A stretch of DNA of 64,000 nucleotides. Source: Gammaproteobacteria bacterium (GTDB taxonomy: Bacteria; Pseudomonadota; Gammaproteobacteria; UBA4575). The notes beneath the pieces are model-generated. The model was not told the origin of the DNA, searched no databases, and saw only the letters and a list, made by a program, of their open reading frames with translations. The stretch is from the NCBI GenBank assembly GCA_026706595.1, contig JAPOYL010000013.1, positions 1 through 64,000 of the forward strand, given 5' to 3'. Below are positions 51,802 through 60,914 of this stretch, one piece after another (the first letter of the stretch is position 1; each line of letters begins with the position of its first letter). The translations under genes were made by a program, and so were the position numbers.

Positions 51802-53238
51802 TCACGGTTTTTCAGGGATCCGCATGGCCAGAAATTCCGGGCCTTGCGGGCGTTGCACGAGCAAAGAGACATACTTGCCGGCCGGCAAATTTTCAACGAG
51901 GGCCTTGAAATCACCGACGGTATCCACAGGTTTGCCATTGACCATCTGGATCACATCGCCTTTTCGGATACCTGCAAATTTTGCAGGGTTTCCCTGTACA
52001 TCAAGTACCACAAGGCCGCCTTGGTCCAGCTTCATCGTCTCGGTTTCCTGTTCGGAGAGCGCACGCAGGGACAGTCCCAGCACGGTATCGGTCTGTTCTT
52101 CCTCGGCGTCTTCCTGGCTTGCCAGGACCTGATCCTTGTCCGGTAACTGACCGACCTTCAACTTGACGGTCCGGGTCTTGCCATCGCGCATGACCTTCAG
52201 TTTTACAGTTTCACCTACCTTGGTCTGGCCGACCATAACTGGCAATGCGGCAGAACTTTCTATCTCTTCGCCGTTATAGCCCAAGATGATGTCACCCACC
52301 TCGATATCCGTGTCCTCTGCCGGGCTTCCGGGCAGGATTTTGGCCACCAGTGCGCCCGCCGGCTTATCCATGCCAAAGGACTGTGCAAGCTCCATGGTCA
52401 CTTCCTGTATGTACACCCCAAGCCAGCCCCGGGACACAAAGCCATGGGTCTTGAGCTGGTCCACGACATCTACCGCAACTTCGATCGGGATGGCAAACGA
52501 CAGGCCCATAAAGCCACCTGAGCGGGTGTAGATCTGGGAATTGATGCCGATGACATTGCCATCCAGGTCAAACAGCGGGCTGCCGGAATTTCCAGGGTTG
52601 ATCGCCACATCCGTTTGAATGAACGGGACATAGTTCTCGCTTGGCAGACTGCGTCCCTTGGCACTCACAATGCCAGCGGTCACCGAAGCGTCAAACCCGA
52701 AGGGCGAGCCGATGGCCAGTACCCACTGCCCAACCTTCACGTTCTTGGAGGAGCCCAGCTGGGCCGTCGGCAAATCTGTGGTATCCAGTTTCAGCAATGC
52801 GATGTCACTGCGGGGGTCACTGCCGACGAGTTCGGCGACCAGCATTCTTCGATCGTTCAACTTGACGATGATCTCTTCCGCATCCTTCACGACATGGTGA
52901 TTGGTAATGACGTAGCCGTCATCCGAAATGATGAAACCGGAGCCCAGTGAGCGTGAATTGAGGGACCCTCCGCCGCCCTCACCCTGTTCGCCGAAAAACC
53001 GCTGGAAGAAATCACCAAGTGGACCGTCCTTGGGGAATCCGGGAATGTCCATCCCGGGAGGCAGACCGCGCTGCACCTGGGTCGGTTTGCTTGTACTGAT
53101 ATTCACTACAACGCCGGCGGTGTCTTCGACGAGCTCAGTAAAGTCCGGAAGACTGGAACGGCTCTGGGCCTGGGTAGCAATCGCCAGCAAGAAACCGAAC
53201 CCGATTAAGTAACTTACAACAGTATTCCCAATTTTCAT
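51802..53238 (-). CDS. degQ: Periplasmic serine protease Do (DegQ/MucD)
   Basis: Envelope quality-control protease, 478 residues from ATG 53238 (GGAG 9 bp upstream). Signal peptide LIGFGFLLAIATQA; catalytic triad in YVITNHHVV (His), SDIALLKLD (Asp) and NPGNSGSPLFD (Ser). Two PDZ domains follow (GWLGVYIQEVT... and LVVLDVQGNPAKFAGIRKGD...). Behind rpoE-rseA-rseB it corresponds to mucD, the fourth gene of the sigma-E group. Confidence 0.95.
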   Translation of the reverse strand: MKIGNTVVSYLIGFGFLLAIATQAQSRSSLPDFTELVEDTAGVVVNISTSKPTQVQRGLPPGMDIPGFPKDGPLGDFFQRFFGEQGEGGGGSLNSRSLGSGFIISDDGYVITNHHVVKDAEEIIVKLNDRRMLVAELVGSDPRSDIALLKLDTTDLPTAQLGSSKNVKVGQWVLAIGSPFGFDASVTAGIVSAKGRSLPSENYVPFIQTDVAINPGNSGSPLFDLDGNVIGINSQIYTRSGGFMGLSFAIPIEVAVDVVDQLKTHGFVSRGWLGVYIQEVTMELAQSFGMDKPAGALVAKILPGSPAEDTDIEVGDIILGYNGEEIESSAALPVMVGQTKVGETVKLKVMRDGKTRTVKLKVGQLPDKDQVLASQEDAEEEQTDTVLGLSLRALSEQETETMKLDQGGLVVLDVQGNPAKFAGIRKGDVIQMVNGKPVDTVGDFKALVENLPAGKYVSLLVQRPQGPEFLAMRIPEKP

Positions 53239-53348
53239 GATCTGCACTCCGCGTTAACGTACTGGTCTGCCTTGCACACTATTTCGTTACAAGCCAGACC
53301 TTGTGATCCAAGTAAAGAGTTGAACGGGTTTATAGGGACAACCGGCAA

Positions 53349-54314
53349 TCAGGGGGCCGAGTAGAAAACCGACTCGCCAATACTTATTACGGTCCCCTCG
53401 GGAACCTCGCCGATGACCGTGATCTGATGCCGGTTCAGATCACGTGCGTACGCACTGATCACCCCTTTGTTGTGTACGCCTCCATAAAAGTGCCGGGGAT
53501 CCTTCACCTTGCTGATGAATACGGAAACCGAGGCCAGACCATCCGTCAGCACAATATGCTGGACCGGACTTTTGCTTGCACTCGTCTGGCGCCTTGTCAC
53601 GCTGCTCAGGGAAAACCCAGGAGGCAAATTGCGTATTTTCCATGCATGATCCGGTGGCATTTCCCCGTCCTGCCCAAGCCCCGCGACCTTCCATGTGTAA
53701 CCTTCCAGGGATGTGCTTCGCCTGAACATCGAATCCGGCACGGATTCGAGCATGCTGAAGCTGGTGAACATCATGCTTTCTATGCTTTCACCCTCTGTAT
53801 CGAAGGTTCTTGATTTGAGCAACATACCCGAATCGGTATCGATGCACAGTTCATGCCCATACCGATAGGCATCCAGGGGGGTAAAGCGCACGATCTGGCA
53901 GTTGAACCCGGCAATCCGGGCCGAACCTGTTTCCTTCAATTTGTAGTGCAGGGCCAGGTCGTCGAGATTCTCCGGCAAAAAGGATGGCAGGCCGTATCGG
54001 GACGGTGCTGTTTCAATGACGACCAGCTTGTCTTTCGGCCATATGCAGGTCAGCACATCCCGGTCCCGGATCACTTCCCGTGCATCGCCTGTAAGGGACA
54101 CCAGCTTTTCGCGTACACCGTAGTCCGAGTGGCCATGCACAATTTTCAGGGTCTCCACCTTGCCTTCATGCATGAATACGAATGTGCCCTGGTAATTGCC
54201 TGTTTCCAGGGTATGGTTCATCTGGTTCAACAGCTTCCAGATTTTGTCCTCTGCCAAAACGGCGGAAATATTGCCTGCCAGCAAGGCGGCCAGCAGCAGT
54301 CGAATCAGAACCAT
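53349..54314 (-). CDS. rseB: Sigma-E regulatory protein RseB/MucB
   Basis: Periplasmic partner that shields RseA from DegS and senses mislocalised lipopolysaccharide. 321 residues with signal peptide LLLAALLAGNISAVLA; WKLLNQMNHTLETGNYQGTFVFMHEGKVETLKIVH is the typical MucB N-terminal domain. It starts 3 bp after the rseA stop. A gap of about 110 bp separates it from degQ. Confidence 0.93.
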   Translation of the reverse strand: MVLIRLLLAALLAGNISAVLAEDKIWKLLNQMNHTLETGNYQGTFVFMHEGKVETLKIVHGHSDYGVREKLVSLTGDAREVIRDRDVLTCIWPKDKLVVIETAPSRYGLPSFLPENLDDLALHYKLKETGSARIAGFNCQIVRFTPLDAYRYGHELCIDTDSGMLLKSRTFDTEGESIESMMFTSFSMLESVPDSMFRRSTSLEGYTWKVAGLGQDGEMPPDHAWKIRNLPPGFSLSSVTRRQTSASKSPVQHIVLTDGLASVSVFISKVKDPRHFYGGVHNKGVISAYARDLNRHQITVIGEVPEGTVISIGESVFYSAP

Positions 54315-54317
54315 CTT

Positions 54318-54863
54318 CTATTGACTACCATTTTCACTGTAAGGGCGGTTGTAACTTACAATCCTCACGCGGGGCATGGACACGCGCGGCGATGCATATT
54401 CGGCATGGTTGACGATGTAGCTGTTGAAGTCCTCGGCCGCCTTCGGGCTTGAGGCAAAATCCTGAACCTCGTCCTCAACCACGTGCTCGGCGATCTCCAC
54501 CGGGGCAACGCTAGATGACGGGGTCAACGGGATAAAATCCTGCAGCATCACGAAAGAAAAGACGGCGAGCAAGGCAGCGATTCCCATCCCCACCGGGATC
54601 TTCATGTTCCCTGGACGGTACGGCGAACGCCTTGTTTCCGATTCCGGGTCGAAAGACAGTTTACCCATGACCTCCTTGCTGAAATCGGGATTCAGCCGGC
54701 CTGGCAGTTGCCTGCGCATGGCATCACCGATGAGGTTGTAGCGCTGGTAGGTGGAGTACAGTTCCGGGTCTTGCTGTATTTTCTTTAAAATGCGCCGAGT
54801 TTCAAACTCGGAGATCTCTTCATCCAGTATTCTGGATACAAGTTCCTGGTCCGTTTCCTTCAT
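54318..54863 (-). CDS. rseA: Anti-sigma-E factor RseA/MucA
   Basis: 181 residues. The N-terminal domain (LVSRILDEEISEFETRRILKKI...YQRYNLIGDAMRRQLPG) binds the sigma factor; one membrane helix (VGMGIAALLAVFSFVML) follows, then a periplasmic tail for RseB and DegS. It lies 20 bp behind rpoE. Confidence 0.92.
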   Translation of the reverse strand: MKETDQELVSRILDEEISEFETRRILKKIQQDPELYSTYQRYNLIGDAMRRQLPGRLNPDFSKEVMGKLSFDPESETRRSPYRPGNMKIPVGMGIAALLAVFSFVMLQDFIPLTPSSSVAPVEIAEHVVEDEVQDFASSPKAAEDFNSYIVNHAEYASPRVSMPRVRIVSYNRPYSENGSQ

Positions 54864-54883
54864 GGCATGATCTCTCTGTACAT

Positions 54884-55459
54884 TCAGTATAGCAGCGGTT
54901 TAAGGCATTTATCGATGGCCGCACGTGCGCGAAAAATCCTGGACCTGACCGTCCCGACCGGGCACTGCATTACGCTGGCGATTTCGTCATAGCTCATACC
55001 CTCGATTTCACGCAGCGTGATGGCTGTTCTCAGGTCATCATGCAGTCCCTGTATCACTTGCCAGACGGTATTCTCGATCTCGCGGGTAAGCAAGTTCCTT
55101 TCCGGAGTATCCTGCTCTTTCATCAGAGTGGCGGACTCCATACGCTCGGCATCCTCGACGTCCACCGTATAGGTGGGCGTCTTGCGGCGTTTCGACACAA
55201 TATGATTCTTGGCGGAATTGACCACAATCTGATACAGCCACGTATAAAAAGCGCTGTCACCCCGAAAATTTGCTAGCCCCCGATAGGCCTTGATAAAAGC
55301 TTCCTGCGCGACATCCTGGGCCTCGTCCTCATCCTGTACAAAGCGACGCACAAGATTGATCACCTTGTACTGATACTTGATTACCAGTGCATCGAATGCT
55401 GCCTTGTCCCCTCTCTGAGCTCTTCTTACCAGCTCCCTATCGTGATTGTTTGCGCCCAT
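54884..55459 (-). CDS. rpoE: RNA polymerase sigma-E factor
   Basis: ECF sigma factor of 191 residues. Region 2 contains DVAQEAFIKAYRGLANFRGDSAFYTWLYQIVVN and region 4 LREIEGMSYDEIASVMQCPVGTVRSRIFRAR. It controls envelope stress genes, including probably its own operon and degQ. AAAGGAG precedes ATG 55459. The divergent neighbour is nadB, the E. coli arrangement. Confidence 0.96.
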   Translation of the reverse strand: MGANNHDRELVRRAQRGDKAAFDALVIKYQYKVINLVRRFVQDEDEAQDVAQEAFIKAYRGLANFRGDSAFYTWLYQIVVNSAKNHIVSKRRKTPTYTVDVEDAERMESATLMKEQDTPERNLLTREIENTVWQVIQGLHDDLRTAITLREIEGMSYDEIASVMQCPVGTVRSRIFRARAAIDKCLKPLLY

Positions 55460-55512
55460 TTGGGCTTGGCTCCTTTACCATCGGCTGTCCCTAGCTGACT
55501 TGCCATACCCAC

Positions 55513-55539
55513 TATGACAATTCCAAATCGAAAGAGTTC
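55513..55539 (-). promoter_or_regulatory. Sigma-E-like promoter of rpoE
   Basis: Minus strand AGAACTC (core 55539-55534) and GTCATA (TCATA at 55517-55513) with about 16 bp between, close to the sigma-E consensus GGAACTT / GTCNNA. It would give autoregulation, about 50 bp before the rpoE start. Confidence 0.4.
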
Positions 55540-55650
55540 TTACCGGACCCTTGTGATTTCCCATATTACTGTGTAACCACCCGGTTTTGCTAAACTGGGA
55601 CACATCATTTGCAACGCAGTTCGCCTGTATAACGGGAAATTAGATCACTC

Positions 55651-57330
55651 ATGCATGATTTCGACGTTCTGATCATCGGCAGCGGCGCCGCCGGCTTGAG
55701 CCTGGCGTTGCGCATTGACCCGAGCATGCAGGTGGCTGTGCTCTCCAAGGGCAGCCTGGATGCAGGCAGTACGGCCTGGGCCCAGGGCGGGATTTCCGCA
55801 GTGATCGATGAAGGCGACTCCATTGATCAGCATATGGCGGATACCGTGGATGCGGGTGTGGGACTTTGCGACGAAAATGCGGTGTATCACACCGTCGTCC
55901 ATGGAAAGGAAATGATCGCCTGGCTGACGGACCTGGGCATCAAGTTCACGCGTGAGAAAGGGGCAGACGGTAAATCCTATTTGCACCTGACGCGCGAAGG
56001 CGGCCACACCCAGCGAAGGGTGGTGCATGCGGCGGATGCAACCGGCCGGGCCATACAGAATACGCTCATCCGAGCCGTCTCCGAGAAAGCACATATCCAG
56101 GTATTCGAACAGCACATCACAATTGACCTGATTACCACGCACAAGCTCCCGGGTGCGCCGGGTGCCGGGACCAAGAACCGTTGCGTGGGCGCCTACGTAC
56201 TGGATACAGGCAAACAGCGTGTGGAGACATTCAGGGCCCGGCACGTCGTACTGGCAACGGGAGGCGCGAACAAGGTATACCTGTACACCAGCAACCCGGA
56301 TGGCTCATCGGGAGACGGCATTGCCATGGCCTGGCGTGCGGGCTGTCGCATTGCAAATATGGAATTCATGCAATTCCACCCCACATGCCTGTACCACCCG
56401 AACGCAAAATCCTACCTGATCACGGAGAGCGTACGGGGAGAGGGAGGCAGACTGCTGCTTCCCGATGGTTCGGAATTCATGCATGAATTTGACTCGCGAG
56501 GCGTACTTGCGCCTCGCGATATCGTTGCCCGTGCAATTGATCACAAGATGAAAAAACTTGGTATCGATTGCGTGTACCTGGACATCAGCCACAAACCCAA
56601 AAAATTCATACAGCAGCACTTTCCCAATGTCTATGCACGCTGTATGAAATTGGGCTATGACATGTGCCGGGAGCCGGTGCCGGTGGTACCTGCCGCGCAT
56701 TACACCTGCGGCGGAGTGATGACAGATCTGAAAGGCCGTACGGATGTCAGCCATCTGTACGCGATTGGTGAGACCACCCACACCGGATTGCATGGTGCAA
56801 ACCGCATGGCCAGCAATTCCCTGCTTGAATGCCTGGTCTTTGCCAATGCAACGAGCCACGAGATCAATGCTGACAACCGCCCGGAAGCATTCGATTGGAA
56901 CATCCCCCCCTGGGATGAGAGTCGTGTGACAGAACCCGATGAAGAGATTGTTGTCGCCCATAACTGGGACGAATTGAGAAGGTTCATGTGGGACTACGTG
57001 GGCATCGTACGCACCACAAAGCGGCTCCAGCGGGCCAAACGGCGAGTGGATCTGCTCATCTCGGAAATTGACGAGTACTACAGCAACTTCCGTGTGAACG
57101 GTGACCTGATCGAGTTAAGGAACATCACGCTGGTTGCAGACATCATCATCAAGAGCGCATTGTCCCGCAAAGAAAGTCGCGGCCTGCACTATACCCTCGA
57201 CTATCCGGGCACGAACCCTGAACTGGAACATATCGACACGGTGCTGGACCCAAACACCGAAGCTTCTGCACAAAAACAGCGCGCATGGCTCCCTGAGACC
57301 AACCCTCAGACGGTGCTTTTCAGGAGATGA
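55651..57330 (+). CDS. nadB: L-aspartate oxidase
   Basis: First step of NAD synthesis: aspartate to iminoaspartate. 559-residue flavoprotein of the succinate dehydrogenase family; [15 protein letters not shown] binds [21 protein letters not shown] and [20 protein letters not shown] are NadB signatures. The last 25 bp overlap the converging orn gene. Confidence 0.95.
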   Translation: MHDFDVLIIGSGAAGLSLALRIDPSMQVAVLSKGSLDAGSTAWAQGGISAVIDEGDSIDQHMADTVDAGVGLCDENAVYHTVVHGKEMIAWLTDLGIKFTREKGADGKSYLHLTREGGHTQRRVVHAADATGRAIQNTLIRAVSEKAHIQVFEQHITIDLITTHKLPGAPGAGTKNRCVGAYVLDTGKQRVETFRARHVVLATGGANKVYLYTSNPDGSSGDGIAMAWRAGCRIANMEFMQFHPTCLYHPNAKSYLITESVRGEGGRLLLPDGSEFMHEFDSRGVLAPRDIVARAIDHKMKKLGIDCVYLDISHKPKKFIQQHFPNVYARCMKLGYDMCREPVPVVPAAHYTCGGVMTDLKGRTDVSHLYAIGETTHTGLHGANRMASNSLLECLVFANATSHEINADNRPEAFDWNIPPWDESRVTEPDEEIVVAHNWDELRRFMWDYVGIVRTTKRLQRAKRRVDLLISEIDEYYSNFRVNGDLIELRNITLVADIIIKSALSRKESRGLHYTLDYPGTNPELEHIDTVLDPNTEASAQKQRAWLPETNPQTVLFRR

Positions 57331-57848
57331 CTGCGGTAGTACCTGAGTTCCTCGATTGAGCCCCGGATATCGTCCAGCGCCAGATGCTTGGATTCTTTTT
57401 CAAAGCCCTTTTCTTTCGGGTACCAGCGTTGTGCCAGCTCCTTCAGGGTACTGACGTCAAGATTGCGGTAGTGAAAATAGCGTTCGAGTTCAGGCATGAA
57501 CCGCGCCAGAAAACGCCGGTCCTGGCATATGCTGTTGCCGCACATCGGGGACTCATTGCTCGGTACATGCTGGCGAATGAAATTCAGGACCGCCTGCTCT
57601 GCCTGCTCCTCACTGACTTCGCTGTTCCTGACGCGTTCCGTCAATCCGGACTTGGCATGCTGCTTGGTATTCCAGTCATCCATGGCCTGGAGCACCGAGG
57701 GTTCCTGATGAATTGCAAGCGCGGGTCCGACCGCCAGTTCTTCTAGGTCCTTGTTGGTGACTACAGCCGCGATTTCAATGATACGGTCGGTGAAGGGGTC
57801 AAGGCCCGTCATTTCCAAATCGATCCAAACCAGATTACCGGAGCGCAT
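57306..57848 (-). CDS. orn: Oligoribonuclease
   Basis: 3'-5' exoribonuclease of the DEDDh family that clears 2-5 nt RNAs and pGpG. 180 residues from ATG 57848 ([19 protein letters not shown]); the DxE motif is [17 protein letters not shown] gives the third Asp, and [18 protein letters not shown] the final motif. An in-frame GTG at 57902 adds an unlikely leader. Confidence 0.95.
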   Translation of the reverse strand: MRSGNLVWIDLEMTGLDPFTDRIIEIAAVVTNKDLEELAVGPALAIHQEPSVLQAMDDWNTKQHAKSGLTERVRNSEVSEEQAEQAVLNFIRQHVPSNESPMCGNSICQDRRFLARFMPELERYFHYRNLDVSTLKELAQRWYPKEKGFEKESKHLALDDIRGSIEELRYYRSHLLKSTV

Positions 57849-57991
57849 ACATTCTCGCTTTCTTGCATTTCGTACAGGGGTTACCCAGGAAAAATTTACC
57901 ACATAACTGCACCGGACCCGGTGAAATTTTCAGGACCACACCCAAGTCTGTGCAGACATGACCCAGGTGCATGATGGTACCGGGCTGTCCG

Positions 57992-58618
57992 CTAATAGGT
58001 TTTGCGACTGGCAAACGCCTGTGCGATCGTGTTTTGATCGACAAACTCCAGTTCGCCGCCTACCGGCACTCCCTGCGCCAGGCGGGTGGTCTTGATGCCC
58101 TGCTTGGCTGCCATTTCATTCAATACATGTGCAGTCACTTCACCCTCGACTGTCGAGTTGGTTGCCAAAATCACCTCCTCCACAGCCTCTTCGGCAAAGC
58201 GCCTCTCCAGAATCGGCAATCCGAGCTCTTGGGGACCGATTCCATCCAGCGGGGAAAGACTGCCCATCAGCACAAAGTACAGACCCTTGTAATCCGTGCT
58301 CTTCTCAATGGTGAAGACATCTGCAGGATTCTCCACGACACAAATTTTCGAACGGACCCTTGAAGCATCCAGACAGATCGAACAGGACTCATGCTCAGTG
58401 AAAATGCGGCAATTTTTGCAGTGCCCGATCTCATCGATGGCCCGGTTCAGGGCATCTGCCAGACCTTTCGCACCATCCCGGTTGCGCTGCAACAGGTGAA
58501 ATGCCATGCGCTGCGCAGACTTTGGCCCGACCCCGGGGAGACATTGCAGGGATTCGACCAACAAGCTCAGCAGCGACGGCGGAGCCAGTTCACCGTCATC
58601 CAGATAATTGACGGACAT
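57992..58618 (-). CDS. recR: Recombination protein RecR
   Basis: Gap-repair protein acting with RecF and RecO. 208 residues: helix-hairpin-helix LPGVGPKSAQRMAFHLL, zinc motif CKNCRIFTEHESCSIC, and Toprim domain ICVVENPADVFTIEK with RLAQGVPVGGELEFVD. It starts 6 bp behind ybaB. Confidence 0.96.
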   Translation of the reverse strand: MSVNYLDDGELAPPSLLSLLVESLQCLPGVGPKSAQRMAFHLLQRNRDGAKGLADALNRAIDEIGHCKNCRIFTEHESCSICLDASRVRSKICVVENPADVFTIEKSTDYKGLYFVLMGSLSPLDGIGPQELGLPILERRFAEEAVEEVILATNSTVEGEVTAHVLNEMAAKQGIKTTRLAQGVPVGGELEFVDQNTIAQAFASRKTY

Positions 58619-58624
58619 ACCTGG

Positions 58625-58957
58625 TCAAAAAGGCAACTTCATCCCGGCCGGCAGGTCCAAGCCACTGGCCAGGCTGGAAAACCGATCCTTGGTAGACTGG
58701 TCCACCTTGTTGGATGCATCGTTGAGCGCTGCTGCAATCAGGTCTTCCAGCATGTCCTTGTCCTCCTTCAGCAGGCTCTCATCGATATGCACCTTGCGCA
58801 CCTCATGTTTCCCGGTCATCACGATGGTCACCAAGCCACCACCTGACTTGCCCTCGACCTCGAGATTCTTCAACTCCTCCTGCGCCTTTTTCATGTCTTC
58901 CTGCATCTGCTGCGCTTTTTTCATCAAGTTTCCGAGTCCACCTTGCATGACAGTCAT
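58625..58957 (-). CDS. ybaB: Nucleoid-associated protein YbaB/EbfC
   Basis: Small DNA-binding dimer, 110 residues: GGLGNLMKKAQQMQEDMKKAQEEL is the tweezer helix and VEGKSGGGLVTIVMTGKHEV the core. The start (ATG 58957 or 58948) overlaps the dnaX stop, the standard dnaX-ybaB-recR operon. Confidence 0.95.
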   Translation of the reverse strand: MTVMQGGLGNLMKKAQQMQEDMKKAQEELKNLEVEGKSGGGLVTIVMTGKHEVRKVHIDESLLKEDKDMLEDLIAAALNDASNKVDQSTKDRFSSLASGLDLPAGMKLPF

Positions 58958-60531
58958 TCTCCAATGGGTTTTACTGAACCTGCGACAACCTCTGCGCCAA
59001 AACTGGACCTGAATGCCTTGACGACCTCGTCCTCTTCGACCTGTTTTTCGACCAGAGACTGTCTTTTTTCCATTGCACGGGTTTTCTTTTTGGCCGGGGT
59101 ATCGATGTCCTGATCCGTAAGCTCGATTTCCAGCTGCACATCTCGATTGAAGTACGCCTGCAATGCCTCCTGTAATTTCCGGCGCGCATTCGGGATGTCA
59201 ATGCCTTCATGCTGTTTCGCCAGATTCAAAACCACCCTGCCCTGGGTGGCCGTTTTCACGCTACAGCTTGAAGCCAGCGAATGTGCAGCGCCGTGTATGC
59301 CCAGCGTTTCAACCAGTTCCGGCCAGGATCCGTTTTTGACAAGCTCGCCAATTGTTTTTTCGGCTCCCGGTTCCGTGCTGTCTTGAATGTCCCTGGGCAC
59401 GGCATCATTCCGAGGTGCCCGCACTTCCTGTCCTGCCGGGTCCTGACCCGCAGGGCGAAATGCAAGCATGCGCAGCAACGTCATTTCCAGTGCACTTTGC
59501 TGCGAGGTGTGCAGGTACAGGTCACGGCGCCCGACCAGCGCGATCTGGTAAAACAGCTGCACATCCTCGGGGCTCAGCCGTTTGCTTAACTTTCCTGCAA
59601 GCACATCATCGAACCCCGCGCTGCGCGTGGCATCCGGCACCGCCTGGGAGATTGCAGCCTGGTGGAGTATATCGATCATGTCATCAAGCAAGCTGCCAAA
59701 ATCGGCTGAAAGCTGCGCCAGTTCATGCGAACATCGCATGATTTCCGCAGCGTTCTCATCGATCAGCGCCTGCACCAGTTTTTGCATGTACTCTCTCGGC
59801 ACCGTGCCCAGCATTTCATGCATGGCGCTATCAGTAACGTTTTCCTTGCTGTATGCAATCGCCTGGTCCAGCAGGCTCAATGCATCGCGCATGCTGCCAT
59901 CAGCGACCCGTGCGATGGAGTACAGGGCCGGCCTTTCGAACGGTACGTTCTCAGCCTGCATGATCATTTCCAGTTGCTGTACTACTGCATCCTCCGGGAG
60001 TTTTTTCAGGTTGAACTGCAGACAGCGCGACAGCACGGTCATCGGCAATTTCTGCGGGTCCGTTGTCGCCAGCAAGAACTTCACGTGCGGTGGCGGCTCT
60101 TCCAGAGTCTTCAGCAAGGCGTTGAAGCTGTGTCCCGACAGCATATGGACTTCGTCGATCAGGTAAACCTTGAAATGACCCCGGGTCGGGCTGTACTGAA
60201 CGTTATCAAGCAACTCGCGGGTATCCTCTACCTTGGTACGCGAGGCTGCATCCACTTCGATGAGATCGATGTATCTGCCCTCATCGATTTCCTGGCAGGC
60301 ACTGCATGCACCGCAGGGCTTGGCGCTGGCGCCTTTCTCACAATTCAGGCACTTGGCAAAAATGCGTGCGAGAGTCGTCTTGCCTACTCCCCGTGTTCCC
60401 GTGAACAGATAGGCATGATGCAGCCGCTGCTGGTCCAGGGCATTTGAAAGCGCTTTTACAACATGTGCCTGGCCTACAACTTCAGCAAAGTTCCCGGGCC
60501 GCCACTTGCGTGCTAATGCTTGATAACTCAT
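58954..60531 (-). CDS. dnaX: DNA polymerase III subunit tau/gamma
   Basis: Clamp-loader ATPase of 525 residues. Walker A GTRGVGKTTLARIFAK, zinc motif CLNCEKGASAKPCGACSAC, Walker B LIDEVHMLSGHSFNALLKTLEEPP and the arginine finger in LSRCLQFNLKKL are visible. It is shorter than the 643-residue E. coli tau, mostly in the linker between domains III and V; the polymerase-binding C-terminal domain appears to be present in reduced form. It starts about 40 bp after the 4.5S RNA gene. Confidence 0.95.
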   Translation of the reverse strand: MSYQALARKWRPGNFAEVVGQAHVVKALSNALDQQRLHHAYLFTGTRGVGKTTLARIFAKCLNCEKGASAKPCGACSACQEIDEGRYIDLIEVDAASRTKVEDTRELLDNVQYSPTRGHFKVYLIDEVHMLSGHSFNALLKTLEEPPPHVKFLLATTDPQKLPMTVLSRCLQFNLKKLPEDAVVQQLEMIMQAENVPFERPALYSIARVADGSMRDALSLLDQAIAYSKENVTDSAMHEMLGTVPREYMQKLVQALIDENAAEIMRCSHELAQLSADFGSLLDDMIDILHQAAISQAVPDATRSAGFDDVLAGKLSKRLSPEDVQLFYQIALVGRRDLYLHTSQQSALEMTLLRMLAFRPAGQDPAGQEVRAPRNDAVPRDIQDSTEPGAEKTIGELVKNGSWPELVETLGIHGAAHSLASSCSVKTATQGRVVLNLAKQHEGIDIPNARRKLQEALQAYFNRDVQLEIELTDQDIDTPAKKKTRAMEKRQSLVEKQVEEDEVVKAFRSSFGAEVVAGSVKPIGE

Positions 60532-60570
60532 TGCCGGGATTCTTGCAGGCTTTTCTGTCTCGATTGCGGG

Positions 60571-60682
<112 letters not shown>

Positions 60683-60688
60683 ATCATG

Positions 60689-60716
60689 ACTATAACCTAA
60701 CCGTCTGAGTTTTGAA
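60689..60716 (-). promoter_or_regulatory. Promoter of the 4.5S RNA gene
   Basis: Minus strand TTCAAA (60716-60711), 16-bp spacer and TATAGT (60694-60689). The predicted start about 7 nt later coincides with the 5' end of the RNA deduced from base pairing. The rest of the gap up to the antiporter stop at 60915 holds no recognisable gene. Confidence 0.55.
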
Positions 60717-60914
60717 AACAAAGGGGCGACCCGCATTGAAGGTCGATACACGAGGAGTCCTGCCATGCGACCAGCGCACGCACACCGGTGCCGCTGACAC
60801 GAAAAACCGGCAAAAAATTTCCAGTAGCCGGGGATAAAATCCTGCCCTTCAGGTACGGGTGCTCCGTGATTCATGATGGTGAGAACCAGCCTTGCGTGGC
60901 GAGGCTGCACAGAC

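Noticed and set aside
59080-59100. Possible DnaX -1 frameshift site in an A-rich Lys-coding run
   Set aside because: The run is CAAAAAG, not the A AAA AAG heptamer, and no strong downstream hairpin was seen.
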